Part shown: in pieces, positions 17,526 to 26,200 of the stretch
Layout of the letters: each line of letters begins with the position of its first letter
Position numbering within the stretch: position 1 is the stretch's first letter
Program-made: the position numbers and the translations under genes
Notes under the pieces: model-generated
What the model was told of the DNA's origin: nothing
The model's database searches: none
What the model saw: the letters and a program-made list of their open reading frames with translations, nothing else
DNA from: Candidatus Rifleibacterium amylolyticum
GTDB lineage: Bacteria > Muiribacteriota > Ozemobacteria > Ozemobacterales > Ozemobacteraceae
Assembly: GCA_009917695.1 (NCBI GenBank)
Contig: JAACJG010000010.1
Location: 1 to 64,000, forward strand
Direction of reading: 5' to 3'
DNA: 64,000 bases

Positions 17526-17840
17526 TCAGATCCCGTCTGTGCCATCGTGGGGGCCGAGCAAAACAAACTTTATGGTACTACCTGGCATTTTCTCGCAGTC
17601 AGAACATTTCACAATAGCATCGTCCCGCTTTTTCCGGCAGGCTTCGCAATACAGGTAGATGATTATGAAATTTCGCTTGACCGGGCATGAATAAAAACCC
17701 CGAAAATTGCCTTTCAGAGGTTCGCCTGTCGTCAAAGGGCTTGCGATTATCATATCAATTTTCTTTTTAACCAGCTTCTTTATCGAAGCATGCTTCTGCA
17801 AAGCCTTAACGAAAGCCGATTCAAACGTTACATTCATCAA
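17526..17840 (-). CDS. RelE/ParE-superfamily-like toxin with CxxC pairs
   Basis: A 104-residue protein with a RelE-like plan: N-terminal helix ALQKHASIKKLVKKKID, central LKGNFRGFYSCPV and IIIYLY strands, and the ending KFVLLGPHDG that many RelE/YafQ-like toxins share. Two CxxC motifs (CEAC, CSDC) form a probable metal knuckle in the C-terminal half, which is less usual. The gene overlaps the stop of its upstream partner by 4 bases, the normal antitoxin-toxin order. It is predicted to be a ribosome-dependent mRNA nuclease or similar; no catalytic assignment is possible by eye. Its 3' end is duplicated as a remnant at about 18.85 kb. Confidence 0.7.
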   Translation of the reverse strand: MMNVTFESAFVKALQKHASIKKLVKKKIDMIIASPLTTGEPLKGNFRGFYSCPVKRNFIIIYLYCEACRKKRDDAIVKCSDCEKMPGSTIKFVLLGPHDGTDGI

Positions 17841-18094
17841 TCACCAAAGACCTCTTCGTAACTGTGCCACCTGGCTTTGCCGTTTCTAAGCGTTGCCTGG
17901 GCATCCAGCATTGCCTTCTCGAATGCCGGATTACTGAGAATCTTTTCGACCCTGTCGCCTTCTGCCTGCCGCTTGAGTGCGAGCAGATACTGAGTAATCA
18001 TGTCGGCTACCGTAGTGCGGTTCTCGACAGCAAAAAGCCTGACAAAATCGGCTAGATCCTGGTCCAGGCTGATGTTTATTCGGGTTTTTGTCAT
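17837..18094 (-). CDS. Antitoxin with N-terminal ribbon-helix-helix
   Basis: An 85-residue protein beginning with TRINISLDQDLADFVRLFA and followed by a helix with TTVADMITQYL, a good ribbon-helix-helix DNA-binding pattern. The C-terminal part (LSNPAFEKAMLDAQ, then WHSYEEVFGD) is the likely toxin-binding tail. GGAAG lies about 6 bases upstream of the ATG. It is the first gene of a two-gene unit with the RelE-like toxin and probably represses it. Confidence 0.8.
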   Translation of the reverse strand: MTKTRINISLDQDLADFVRLFAVENRTTVADMITQYLLALKRQAEGDRVEKILSNPAFEKAMLDAQATLRNGKARWHSYEEVFGD

Positions 18095-18145
18095 AATATT
18101 CTTCCGTTCCCATTATACACACATCAGGAAATATTGTCTATAACC

Positions 18146-18772
18146 TCACCCATACTTCGGCGGTGGTGGCGATTTTACCCGTTTTACTTTCGGCAGGGGC
18201 GGAAACAGTCGGCGGCAGTCGATGCTCAAACCCGCAAACTGCGCGATCCCGATCTGTGCCGTGTCGTCATAAATGTCTTCACGCCCGAACAACCCGTCTT
18301 TACCGAGTTTGTAGACCCGAATGAGCCGGTCTGTCGGGTGCACCAGCCAGAATTCCTTGACGCCGGCCTGTTCGTAGATTCGGCGCTTGATAATATTGTC
18401 TTTCGATGAAGTTGACGGCGAGATGATCTCGACCACCAGATCGGGCGCGCCGACGATGCCGCGCTCTTCGATCTTTTTGGGATCGCAGACGACCATGATA
18501 TCGGGCTGAACCACCGTAAAAATTTCGTCATTCCTTTTTGCGCTTTTTGTCAGAATCACATCAAAAGGCGCGCATATTACCTCGCACGGTTTCCCATCGA
18601 AAAATATGGCCATTTGTGTTGCCAGTTCAAGGCTTATTTTTTGATGAGTAAACCCGGGAGAGTTCATATCAAACACTTCACCATCGATTATCTCGTAGCG
18701 AATGTCGTCGTCCCAGGTCAGATAGTCTGCATAAGAATAGCGTTGTTGCTTTCGTTTAACCGATCCCGCCAT
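18146..18772 (-). CDS. Uma2 family (DUF820) protein, copy 2
   Basis: A 208-residue paralogue of the copies at 16824 and 19661, with the same PDLVVEIISPSTSSKD core and PPPPKYG tail. It is the most diverged of the three, with differences in the N-terminal third and around residue 150 (LVHPTDRL in place of LISPLERL). GGAGG lies 6 bases before the ATG. It sits between the RelE-like module and the HEPN/MNT module. Conserved acidic and Lys residues of the PD-(D/E)XK fold are intact, so it need not be dead. Confidence 0.85.
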   Translation of the reverse strand: MAGSVKRKQQRYSYADYLTWDDDIRYEIIDGEVFDMNSPGFTHQKISLELATQMAIFFDGKPCEVICAPFDVILTKSAKRNDEIFTVVQPDIMVVCDPKKIEERGIVGAPDLVVEIISPSTSSKDNIIKRRIYEQAGVKEFWLVHPTDRLIRVYKLGKDGLFGREDIYDDTAQIGIAQFAGLSIDCRRLFPPLPKVKRVKSPPPPKYG

Positions 18773-18838
18773 ATAAACCTCCGCCCCGCATTTTCCCTAT
18801 TATACAATACCTCTCACAAAGTCACAAAGCCGCAAAGA

Positions 18839-18938
18839 GGCCGCCCGTTCAGATCCCGTCGGCGCCATCGTGGGTGCCGAGCAAAACAAATTTCAAGGTT
18901 TTATCCGGCGATGGTGGCGATTTTGCCCGTTTAACTTT
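18839..18938 (-). pseudogene. Remnants of a RelE-like toxin 3' end and a Uma2 3' end
   Basis: On the minus strand, 18898-18842 translates to LKFVLLGTHDGADGI followed by a stop, almost the same as the C-terminus of the toxin at 17526. Next to it, 18904-18938 matches the last codons of the Uma2 genes (GGTGGCGATTTTGCCCGTTTAACTTTT). No complete gene remains. The fragments show that Uma2 plus toxin units have recombined here. Confidence 0.7.
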
Positions 18939-19272
18939 TCAGTTCAGATATCGCTTTTTCGATATGTGACTTCAGGGCCGGCAGAGAATCTGCTATGGTT
19001 TGCCAGACAAGCTCATGCTGCACGCCAAAGTAAAAGTGAATGAGTTTATCCCGCATTCTGGCCATGGCTCGCCAGGGAACTTCGGGGTATTTCTGCTGAA
19101 CTTCTACAGGAACCATTTTGGCTGCTTCGCCAATGATTTCGAACTTGCGAATCACCGCGCTCGAGGTCTTGTCGTCAAGTTTGAACCCTTGCAGATCCAT
19201 GTTCTTAACGAATTCTTCAATGGCACGAATGGCGGCAAGAATATCCTCGAGGTATAGAACAAAATTTCTCAC
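18931..19272 (-). CDS. hepT: HEPN domain toxin, HepT-like (DUF86)
   Basis: A 113-residue all-helical HEPN protein with the RxxxxH motif in [11 protein letters not shown], the RNase-type active site of HepT toxins. It starts with GTG inside the stop of the upstream nucleotidyltransferase gene (GTGA overlap), the usual order for the HepT/MntA toxin-antitoxin pair, in which MntA AMPylates HepT at a tyrosine near the active site; Y in HFYFG is the candidate. Its stop lies in a remnant of a Uma2 gene. Confidence 0.9.
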   Translation of the reverse strand: MRNFVLYLEDILAAIRAIEEFVKNMDLQGFKLDDKTSSAVIRKFEIIGEAAKMVPVEVQQKYPEVPWRAMARMRDKLIHFYFGVQHELVWQTIADSLPALKSHIEKAISELKS

Positions 19273-19565
19273 AGCATGATTGCCTCTTGCAGAATTGTTT
19301 GCCGTAATTCCGTTCTGATGCCACTTTCTGGCACCAGGTCGATGTTGCGATGCAACTTGTCTTCTAAATAAAGTGTAAGCTCGGCCATATCGAAAAGGTT
19401 CGCAGATGGCAGAAAATCGACGAGAATGTCGATATCGCTGTCCGGGGTTGCTTCAGAGCGGGCGAAAGAACCGAAAACTCCTTTGAGATCAGCCTTGAAT
19501 CGCGCTTTAATTTCGGCTTTCAGGCTTGAAAGAATCCTGATGACCTCAGATACTTCCGGGCTCAT
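19269..19565 (-). CDS. mntA: Minimal nucleotidyltransferase antitoxin, MntA-like
   Basis: A 98-residue protein with the nucleotidyltransferase signature [20 protein letters not shown], in which GSx10DxD supplies the metal-binding acidic residues. It is the antitoxin partner of the overlapping HEPN gene. ATG at 19565 was chosen over a GTG six bases earlier because GGAG is at a better distance. Length is normal for the family. Confidence 0.9.
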   Translation of the reverse strand: MSPEVSEVIRILSSLKAEIKARFKADLKGVFGSFARSEATPDSDIDILVDFLPSANLFDMAELTLYLEDKLHRNIDLVPESGIRTELRQTILQEAIML

Positions 19566-19660
19566 AAACACATCTCCGCTTGCAAAGTTTCAACGAGAAC
19601 AGCATCGCGTTTTTCAATCTTTATTATATCGCATGTACAACAAACCGCGTCAAGAGAATC

Positions 19661-20287
19661 TCACCCATACTTCGGTGGTGGCGGCGATTTTACCCTTTTT
19701 ACTTTTGGCAGGGGTGGAAACAGCCGGCGGCAGTCGATGCTCAATCCGGCAAACTGCGCGATCGCAATTTCTGCTGTGTCGTCATAAATTTCTTCGCGTT
19801 CGAAGCGGCCGTCTTTGCCGAGTTTGTTCACCCTGATCAGGCGTTCGAGCGGGCTTATCAGCCAGAATTCTTTGACGCCGGCCTGTTCGTAGACCCGGCG
19901 CTTGATGATATTGTCTTTCGACGAAGTTGATGGCGAAATGATCTCGACCACCAGGTCCGGCGCGCCGACGATGCCGCGTTCCTCGATCTTCTTCGGGTCG
20001 CAAACAACCATGATATCAGGCTGAACTACTGTAAACACTTCGTCGGATCTGCTGGCATTTTTTGCCAGCAGCACGTCGAGAGGTGCTGCGAATACTTTAC
20101 ATGGCTTATCTTCAAAATAGTTTGCCATTTGTCTGAACAATTCACCACTTATGCTCTGATGAAGTACGCCAGGCGAAGTCATATCGAACACTTCACCGTC
20201 GATTATCTCGTAACGATTGTCGTCATCCCAGGTCAGATAATCTGCGTAAGAATACTTCTGCTTCTTTTTGCTGGTCGATCCCGCCAT
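19661..20287 (-). CDS. Uma2 family (DUF820) protein, copy 3
   Basis: A 208-residue paralogue very close to copy 1 at 16824: the two agree over nearly all of the C-terminal 130 residues and share the leader MRAEVF before the chosen start. GGAGG is 6 bases before the ATG at 20287. The promoter-proximal sequence CCTATTATACAAT (minus-strand upstream) is the same as in copies 1 and 2, so the three are copies of a whole unit and not only of the reading frame. Active-site residues are intact. Confidence 0.85.
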   Translation of the reverse strand: MAGSTSKKKQKYSYADYLTWDDDNRYEIIDGEVFDMTSPGVLHQSISGELFRQMANYFEDKPCKVFAAPLDVLLAKNASRSDEVFTVVQPDIMVVCDPKKIEERGIVGAPDLVVEIISPSTSSKDNIIKRRVYEQAGVKEFWLISPLERLIRVNKLGKDGRFEREEIYDDTAEIAIAQFAGLSIDCRRLFPPLPKVKRVKSPPPPKYG

Positions 20288-20321
20288 AAAAACCTCCGCC
20301 CGCATTTTCCCTATTATACAA

Positions 20322-20637
20322 TACCCCGCACAGAGACACCAAGCCGCAAAGAAGCAAAGACATTTTTGTCATTCAGCGGAATCGGGCCATTCTGCGCATG
20401 GCCGTCAGGCGAAGTCGCAGAACCAATATTTTCACGCAGAGGCGCAAAGTTCGTCTTTGTCATTGCGAGGAGTTCTGCGTAGCCTTGGCGAAGCAGAACG
20501 ACGACCTGTCCGCCGTAGCCTTGGCGAAGGCGGAAGCAATCTTTTTGGTCGTAAGATTGCTTCAGGACTTCACCCTTCGCAATGACAGTTAATAACCTTT
20601 CAGCGTCTCCGCGTCTCAGCGTGAGGCTCTTCTTTTT
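20322..20637. repeat. Intergenic repeat cluster
   Basis: This gap holds three repeat types. One is ACAGAGACACCAAGCCGCAAAG (20332-20354). The second is a long palindromic ATTGCGAGG...GAAGCAATC / GATTGCTTC...TTCGCAATGACAG element (20460-20587). The third is the CTCCGCGTCTCAGCGTGAGGC motif (20608-20628). No gene is supported; the reading frames through it are low-complexity by-products. Confidence 0.75.
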
Positions 20638-20652
20638 GTTCTTTACATTGAG

Positions 20653-21327
20653 TCAGTAATAAATCGCTTTGGCAAATGATGCGTTACCTTCGATAGGCAT
20701 GTAGCGCCAGCGTTTGAGCTGAATTACCTTACGGGTGAAGTCTATGGCGCAGTCTGCTATGATCTGCGCGGTATAAGTTGCCAGAACCGTTGTCTGGTCT
20801 GCAGCATAGACAAGAAAGCGCCCCTGCGACTTTATCGTATAGCTTGCCGGAATTATGGTTCCGCCACCATCGGTACCTGGATACGAATGCACCCTGAATT
20901 GATAAGGCTTCGTGCTGCTGCCGGTCTCGCCGTAATCAAAAAAACTGAGATTCTCATTAAGGTAAAACCAGTCACTGGCCGTCGCATTGGGAAAACTAAC
21001 CGCACTCAGAGTGGGAATATTTATCAGACTCCAGTCGTTCGAAAGAAAACCCGGCCTCACAAAATAGATTCTCTCTTTAGCTGTGGTCGGGTCGTTAATG
21101 AATGGAATCCTTATGTTTCCACTTTTCTGACTCTGTAAAATCGCTATTGTCATGTTTACGCCTGAAAATGCAGCATCAAGAGCGCGGTCAGAGTTGTCGA
21201 TCATGCCCTGAACCTGTGTTTCTGTCTGCACCATTTTGATGTAAGCCGTCGATATCGAAACCAGCAGTCCGAAAATCAGTATTACCAGTATGGTGCCGGC
21301 CATTCCGCGTGACCTCTGTTGTTTCAT
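20653..21327 (-). CDS. PilX/GspK-like pilus assembly protein
   Basis: A 224-residue protein with a short basic leader (MKQQRSRG) followed by a hydrophobic helix MAGTILVILIFGLL and an amphipathic continuation ending in DNSDRALDAAFSGVNMTIA. This is the pattern of PilX-like minor pilins, which lack the classical G/F(T/S)LxE cleavage site. The rest is a beta-rich domain of unknown detail. It is the last of three consecutive prepilin-type genes, 9 bases after its neighbour, and probably contributes to a type IV pilus or type II secretion pseudopilus tip. Confidence 0.75.
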   Translation of the reverse strand: MKQQRSRGMAGTILVILIFGLLVSISTAYIKMVQTETQVQGMIDNSDRALDAAFSGVNMTIAILQSQKSGNIRIPFINDPTTAKERIYFVRPGFLSNDWSLINIPTLSAVSFPNATASDWFYLNENLSFFDYGETGSSTKPYQFRVHSYPGTDGGGTIIPASYTIKSQGRFLVYAADQTTVLATYTAQIIADCAIDFTRKVIQLKRWRYMPIEGNASFAKAIYY

Positions 21328-21336
21328 GCTGACTCC

Positions 21337-21867
21337 TTAACCTGCACCTGGCGCCATGAATGACAATGTGTCACTGGCGATTATGCGGTAGGTTCCGTCT
21401 TCTTCGGCGACATCGTTATGAATCTGAATATGTATCTGAAGCGTCCAGGTCGAAAGGCGCGTTACGCTGAAAGATGCCACATTTTTTGCGATGCGGTTAT
21501 TCATGGCGGCTACTCCATTCGATAATCGCAACAGCAAATCACTGTCGGTGGCGATTCTTATCGTGAAACTGCCGGGCAGACCGGCTATTCTGTAATTGAG
21601 CAGGGATGTCGGCGTGGCATTTCCACCCAGAACCGCACTTGGTGTGGCGATAGCGACTGCCCGCATCAGATCCTGCCGCAGTATTTCTGTGGTCATGCGC
21701 ATGTAGTTAACGCCAGAAATTTTACTGTAGCCAGACTGCCAGATTTCGCCACTATACTGAATGTAGGCGATGACACTGACCATCAGCATGGTCATGACAA
21801 TGGTCGCCACCACGACTTCAACCATTGAGAATCCCTTGTTCGACCATTGAGTCTTAGCCTTCACCAT
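21337..21867 (-). CDS. Prepilin with type IV methylation motif
   Basis: A 176-residue protein whose N-terminus has a positively charged leader and the cleavage motif KGFSMVEVVVATIV, followed by the long hydrophobic N-terminal pilin helix. The remaining 130 residues form a small head domain. It resembles minor pseudopilins of the PilW/GspJ group by size and position. It overlaps the upstream gene by 7 bases and is processed presumably by a PilD peptidase, which is not in this window. Confidence 0.85.
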   Translation of the reverse strand: MVKAKTQWSNKGFSMVEVVVATIVMTMLMVSVIAYIQYSGEIWQSGYSKISGVNYMRMTTEILRQDLMRAVAIATPSAVLGGNATPTSLLNYRIAGLPGSFTIRIATDSDLLLRLSNGVAAMNNRIAKNVASFSVTRLSTWTLQIHIQIHNDVAEEDGTYRIIASDTLSFMAPGAG

Positions 21868-22463
21868 ATTACCTCGGTATCATCCGTAATGATAACTTCA
21901 TCTGCCGCGTATGATTCTGAGCTGAACACGCCCATGGAAGTAATTATCACCTTGATTCCGGCACTGCCATAATTGAATCCGATATAATATTCGGGAATAG
22001 GCGTTGCGGCAATATTATTGATATTCGGATCTGTATAAATCTGCCCATTTGGCCAGAAATAGAGTGCTGGCGGCAAATCGCTGACTATTTCTGTTTCGAA
22101 AGCGTATTCTTCCTCATCGACATCAACCCAGTTGGTATCTGCATAATCGCTCTCAGGCGTACCTAACGATACTCCGCTGTAGGTCAGGGCCAGGTCGGGG
22201 TCGAATGCCAGATGGGTTTGCACGCGATAGTAGGTGCGGTCGGTAGCAGAAGGAAAAATCAGGCGATACACCGCCTGCTCTTCGATTGCCTTGTAGCGCG
22301 CCAGCCTGACGTTCTGCACGAATATCTCAGCCTCGGCCTTTACCTGCAGACCTGAATAAAAGTTGCTGACACCCGGCAGAACTATGCTTGTCACTATAGA
22401 AACAATGGCAAGCACAGCCAGTACTTCCATCAGCGTGTAACCTTGTTTAATCATAATCTTCAT
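21861..22463 (-). CDS. GspH/FimT-like pseudopilin
   Basis: A 200-residue protein with a short leader and the motif QGYTLMEVLAVLAIVS, then a helix running into QVKAEAEIFVQNVRLARYKAI, the typical GspH/FimT continuation. The head domain is acidic and beta-rich. It heads the three-gene prepilin group and is separated from the giant prepilin at 23246 by a repeat-flanked GxxExxY gene, so the cluster appears to have been split by an insertion. Confidence 0.85.
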   Translation of the reverse strand: MKIMIKQGYTLMEVLAVLAIVSIVTSIVLPGVSNFYSGLQVKAEAEIFVQNVRLARYKAIEEQAVYRLIFPSATDRTYYRVQTHLAFDPDLALTYSGVSLGTPESDYADTNWVDVDEEEYAFETEIVSDLPPALYFWPNGQIYTDPNINNIAATPIPEYYIGFNYGSAGIKVIITSMGVFSSESYAADEVIITDDTEVIW

Positions 22464-22484
22464 AAAGCAACTTTCTCACGCAGA

Positions 22485-22700
22485 GGCGCAGAGCAGATTG
22501 CCACCGTCATTGCGAGGCGTTCTGCGTAGCTTCAGCGAAGCAGAACGACGGAGCAATCTCTCGGTCAGAAAGATTGCTTCAGGGCTTCGCCCTTCGCAAT
22601 GACAGTTTTCAGTCATAATAACCTTTCAGCGTCTCCGCGTCTCAGCGTGAGGTTCTTCTTCTTTGTTCTCACGCAGAGGCGCAGAGTTCGCAGAGGGAGA
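22485..22700. repeat. Repeat block, left flank of the GxxExxY cassette
   Basis: It contains CACGCAGAGGCGCAGAG (22479-22495), a palindromic ATTGCGAGGCG...GAAGCAG / GATTGCTTC...TTCGCAATGAC element (22510-22606), and then TTTCAGCGTCTCCGCGTCTCAGCGTGAGG plus TTCTCACGCAGAGGCGCAGAG (22624-22690). The last part is repeated in the same orientation on the other side of the GxxExxY gene (about 23078-23158). Confidence 0.75.
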
Positions 22701-22731
22701 GTAATTGTTAACAATTCGCTTAAGACCTTCT

Positions 22732-23076
22732 TTATAACCTTGCGGCACCAAAATTGATCAATAAACCAACCTGAAAATCCAGCAGCTTCAGATAGGTTAA
22801 AACTTGCTTGGAATGAACTGGAGCAAGCTTTTCGACAGATTTTAACTCGACAACTACGCAATCTTCAACAATTAAATCAGCTCTGAAGCCCTCGTCGAAG
22901 CAAAGCCCATCAATTTTGACCGGAATACTTCTTTGTCTCTCAACCTTTAATCCCTTTCTCTCAATTTTTGCGGCAAGAACGGTTTCATAAACCGACTCCA
23001 GCAGGCCTGGCCCCAACTGCGTGTGCAATTCATACGCAGAGTCGATAATTTTGCCAGTTATATCGTTAATTTCCAT
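22732..23076 (-). CDS. GxxExxY protein
   Basis: A 114-residue protein of the GxxExxY family: the name-giving motif is seen as GPGLLESVYETVL, and a PD-(D/E)XK-like core as FRADLIVEDCVVVELKSVE. Its function is not established, but the nuclease-like fold and its scattered occurrence suggest a mobile or defence-associated gene. It lies inside a prepilin cluster, flanked on both sides by about 80-bp direct repeats, which supports recent insertion as a cassette. No strong ribosome-binding site was seen. Confidence 0.88.
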   Translation of the reverse strand: MEINDITGKIIDSAYELHTQLGPGLLESVYETVLAAKIERKGLKVERQRSIPVKIDGLCFDEGFRADLIVEDCVVVELKSVEKLAPVHSKQVLTYLKLLDFQVGLLINFGAARL

Positions 23077-23077
23077 A

Positions 23078-23240
23078 TCTTTTCAGTGTCTCCGCGTCTC
23101 AGCGTGAGGCTCTTCGCTCCTGTTCTCACGCAGAGGCGCAGAGTCCGCAGAGGGCGAGCAGTTTAAAGCCTGTTTTATTTTGATCTTTCCAATCTTCATT
23201 TCTTCTCTGTGCCTCCGCGTCTCCGCGTGAGGCTTTTCTC
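23078..23240. repeat. Repeat block, right flank of the GxxExxY cassette
   Basis: TTTTCAGTGTCTCCGCGTCTCAGCGTGAGGC followed by GTTCTCACGCAGAGGCGCAGAG repeats the block at 22624-22690 in direct orientation. A shorter copy (CCTCCGCGTCTCCGCGTGAGGC) follows at about 23211-23233, immediately before the stop of the giant prepilin. Confidence 0.75.
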
Positions 23241-23245
23241 CTGCT

Positions 23246-26200
23246 TTATGGGGTGAACTTGTATACACCTGTTTCGCCCGTCAGGGGTATGAAAAGGTAT
23301 ATAGACGAACCGCATGGTACTGCCGCAATACCTGCCTTTGCCGCCGGTAGATTGCCGAGCGGCCTGACCACCGATGTTTCCGGGTTCCAGGCCACAGCTG
23401 TGCTGGTTGCGGTTGATCCGATCATGCCACCGAAGATGAAGATTTCGTCGCCGAACGAGCAGACCCCGGCATAGGCGGGTTGGGCAAGAGTGACAGTTGT
23501 TCCGGTGATGTTGGTAAACGACGCGACATTGTTGGCTATTGGTGTCCATGAGTTGGCGTCGAAGTCGAATATGTTGATGTTGGTCGCGTTGGTTGTGCCG
23601 CTTGTATATCCACCGATACGATAAAGCTTGCCCTTGTGCCAGATGAGATTGTGCGCAAAAACAGGCGTGCTCAATGGCGGCAGCGAACGGGAGATACCGA
23701 ACGAATGGTTGGTAGCATCTGTATACTCATCGATTGCATGCGGCCAGTAAACTATCGCGGTGTTTGTCGCCGAACCTGTGTAACCACCGGCGACAACGAT
23801 TCCGTAAGGAGTCTGGCAGGCTGCGTTGCTCGATACTGCTATCGATCCACGCGCGTCGGTAATAGTTTTGGTCATTAGAGAGCCAGATAATGGTGAAGCT
23901 GCTCCTGGCTCAGGATGTGTACTGTAATATTGCAGATCCGAAACTTCGACGTCCGAATCTGAGTGAATGCTTTGTACATAAAGTCGATAGTATGTGTAAG
24001 CTGTGGAATTGTCCAGAAAATAGATATATTGGGCTGTAGTGTTTTGGTGTACTCCGACGGTGCTCCCAGCGGAACCACCAATTTTCAGATCGACACTGTC
24101 GGAGAAGTCGGCCTGATTGGCTGCTTTAATAAAAAAATTGTTAACTCGACCTTCTGTGTTACAGCGGATTGAAACAATATCCAGGATGTCTGGCGTGGCT
24201 AAAGTCAGTGTTATATGTTGACCAGAAGTACCGTTGCATGTCCATCGGGTGCTTGCTGGGTCTGAGTCAAAAGCTTTCCACGCCTCCTCGGTACTACTCA
24301 CTGCTCCACTTCTTGTAACTGAATGTGGCCCTGGAGTTGAGGCGCCCGTAAAATCATAGTCAGGCACGGGTCTTACGTTGTCACGAAAAAATTTGATTTC
24401 ACGAGCAGCGTAATCATAGCCCACTCCACCTTGATTTGAGGTAACAGTAAATTTATAGTATTGGTATGCGTCTAAATTTGTAAGCGCAGTTGTCCAATTT
24501 GTTTGGCCGGACGGAACAGAGAAGGATTGAGAATATGGAGTTGTAGAAAAATTGTCGTTACTCCCCGAAATTGTAAAATTCTTTAGGCCACTTTCTGTTG
24601 GAGAAGTATCATTGTTCAGCCAGATCTTATTTACAACAAATCTTAAAGAGCTGTTCCCTGCATTGTAAGTCAAGGATTGATTAGCTATTGTTGGACACCA
24701 AAGTTCACCAGCTGCAATAGAGCCATCAAAAGCTTCGCTGCCAACATCTCCGAGCTGTGTGTTGCCAGAATCGGTAACTACGGTTGGAGTTGGTAATGAA
24801 GACTGGTTATATGAAACCTGAAGATCACCCGGTGGCGGCGGTGAAGGCGGTGGGTCGGCAGACGAAATAACTTCGTCGGTGGCCGGGTCGTAGCGTTGAA
24901 CCCAGCTGGTAGTATCGGTGTTGGTTGAAGTTTTGGCGCCATTGAAGCTGTAGATTTTGCCGTCGTAGGCGACGACCGAGTTGAGTTTAAGGGTCTGGGT
25001 GAGCGTTGCAGTTAATGGTGCAACTGTTGCCGGCGTCATTGGTTTGAAGGCAAAAATCTTGTTGGTCGGGTTACCGTTGGCGTCACTCACGCTGCCGCCC
25101 AAAACGTAAATTGCACCACTGGCGAGTGCCGCCCCGTTGTTTCCATAGACCTGGGCGTTCAATTTGCCGGCCAGTTCGTATTTTCCGAGGCGGGTGGTTG
25201 ATTTGTAAGAGTTGAACGGCATGACGCCCAGTGCCTTCGGCGGTGTGTTACAGGGAACCGTGGTTATCAGGCTGCCAAAGCTAGCCGGAGAGATCGAAGA
25301 CTGAGAAATGGGTGTGCCATCAAAAGCGAAACTGTCGGGATTGCCGATGTTGGTGACAAAGATTCGGTTAGAGCCTGTGTCTTCGGCAAAAATCAGCTTC
25401 TGGCCGTCTGGACTTACTACCAGCTGTTTGTCCGAACAATCGAATGATCCGCCAATATCGATTCGGGTGAATGAGGCACCGGGTTTTAACGCCCAGATGT
25501 CGTCCTGGCCGGGGTCGAGCTGAAACAGTATCGGGTTGGCGAGATCGCGCGAAAATGCCAGCGCGGTATCATGAACCGTGTTACACCCGCTTAACGGATA
25601 AGAGCGCAGAAAAACAGGTTGAAAATTGAGCGGTCTGGTCTCAGAGGCTGTGATATGTTGCCAGTTCGCCGTTGTGCCGTATTTATTTCCTGACACCGAA
25701 GGTTGAGTTATTGTCGATACAGCAGAATCCGTCGTATACATTGGGGCTATGCCTCCATTGCCCGCGCCGTCAGTACCGTGATCAGCCTGTATGAATACGC
25801 TTGTGCTGGCAAGAATCTGTCTTGCACCGGGCCCGTATGGTGTGGTAGCCAGAGACCAGATTTTAAGCAATTCATTGGGCGGTGAGTTATCGACAAAGAG
25901 TCTGGCTACATCCTCTCTGATCAGATAAAACTTATCAACCGTACCTTTTGGCTGAAAATAGCCAAAAACACGTTTGGCGTCAGTGGTGGCGTTGTTATAA
26001 TTCACCGGCTCAGTTTTTAAATATGCCCAGGCGTGGTTGGCGGTGAACGTTTCTCTCAATTTGATTCCGCCTCCGGTAAAGCGGGAGCCGGCTGGAACCG
26101 CCACATTAAAATCGGTGCCGGTATTCCGGTTATCCATGATCAAACCGGGCAGCTGCGTTTCGTGACCGAAATTGTTGGTGGCGAAGTCATAAAGATAGAC

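Noticed and set aside
18134-18409. Plus-strand frames opposite the Uma2 genes
   Set aside because: The same shadow frame recurs opposite each Uma2 copy, as expected from paralogy on the minus strand; no independent evidence.
20460-20587. tRNA or attachment site in the repeat block
   Set aside because: No cloverleaf with a T-loop GTTCRA and acceptor stem could be drawn; the sequence is a long palindrome.
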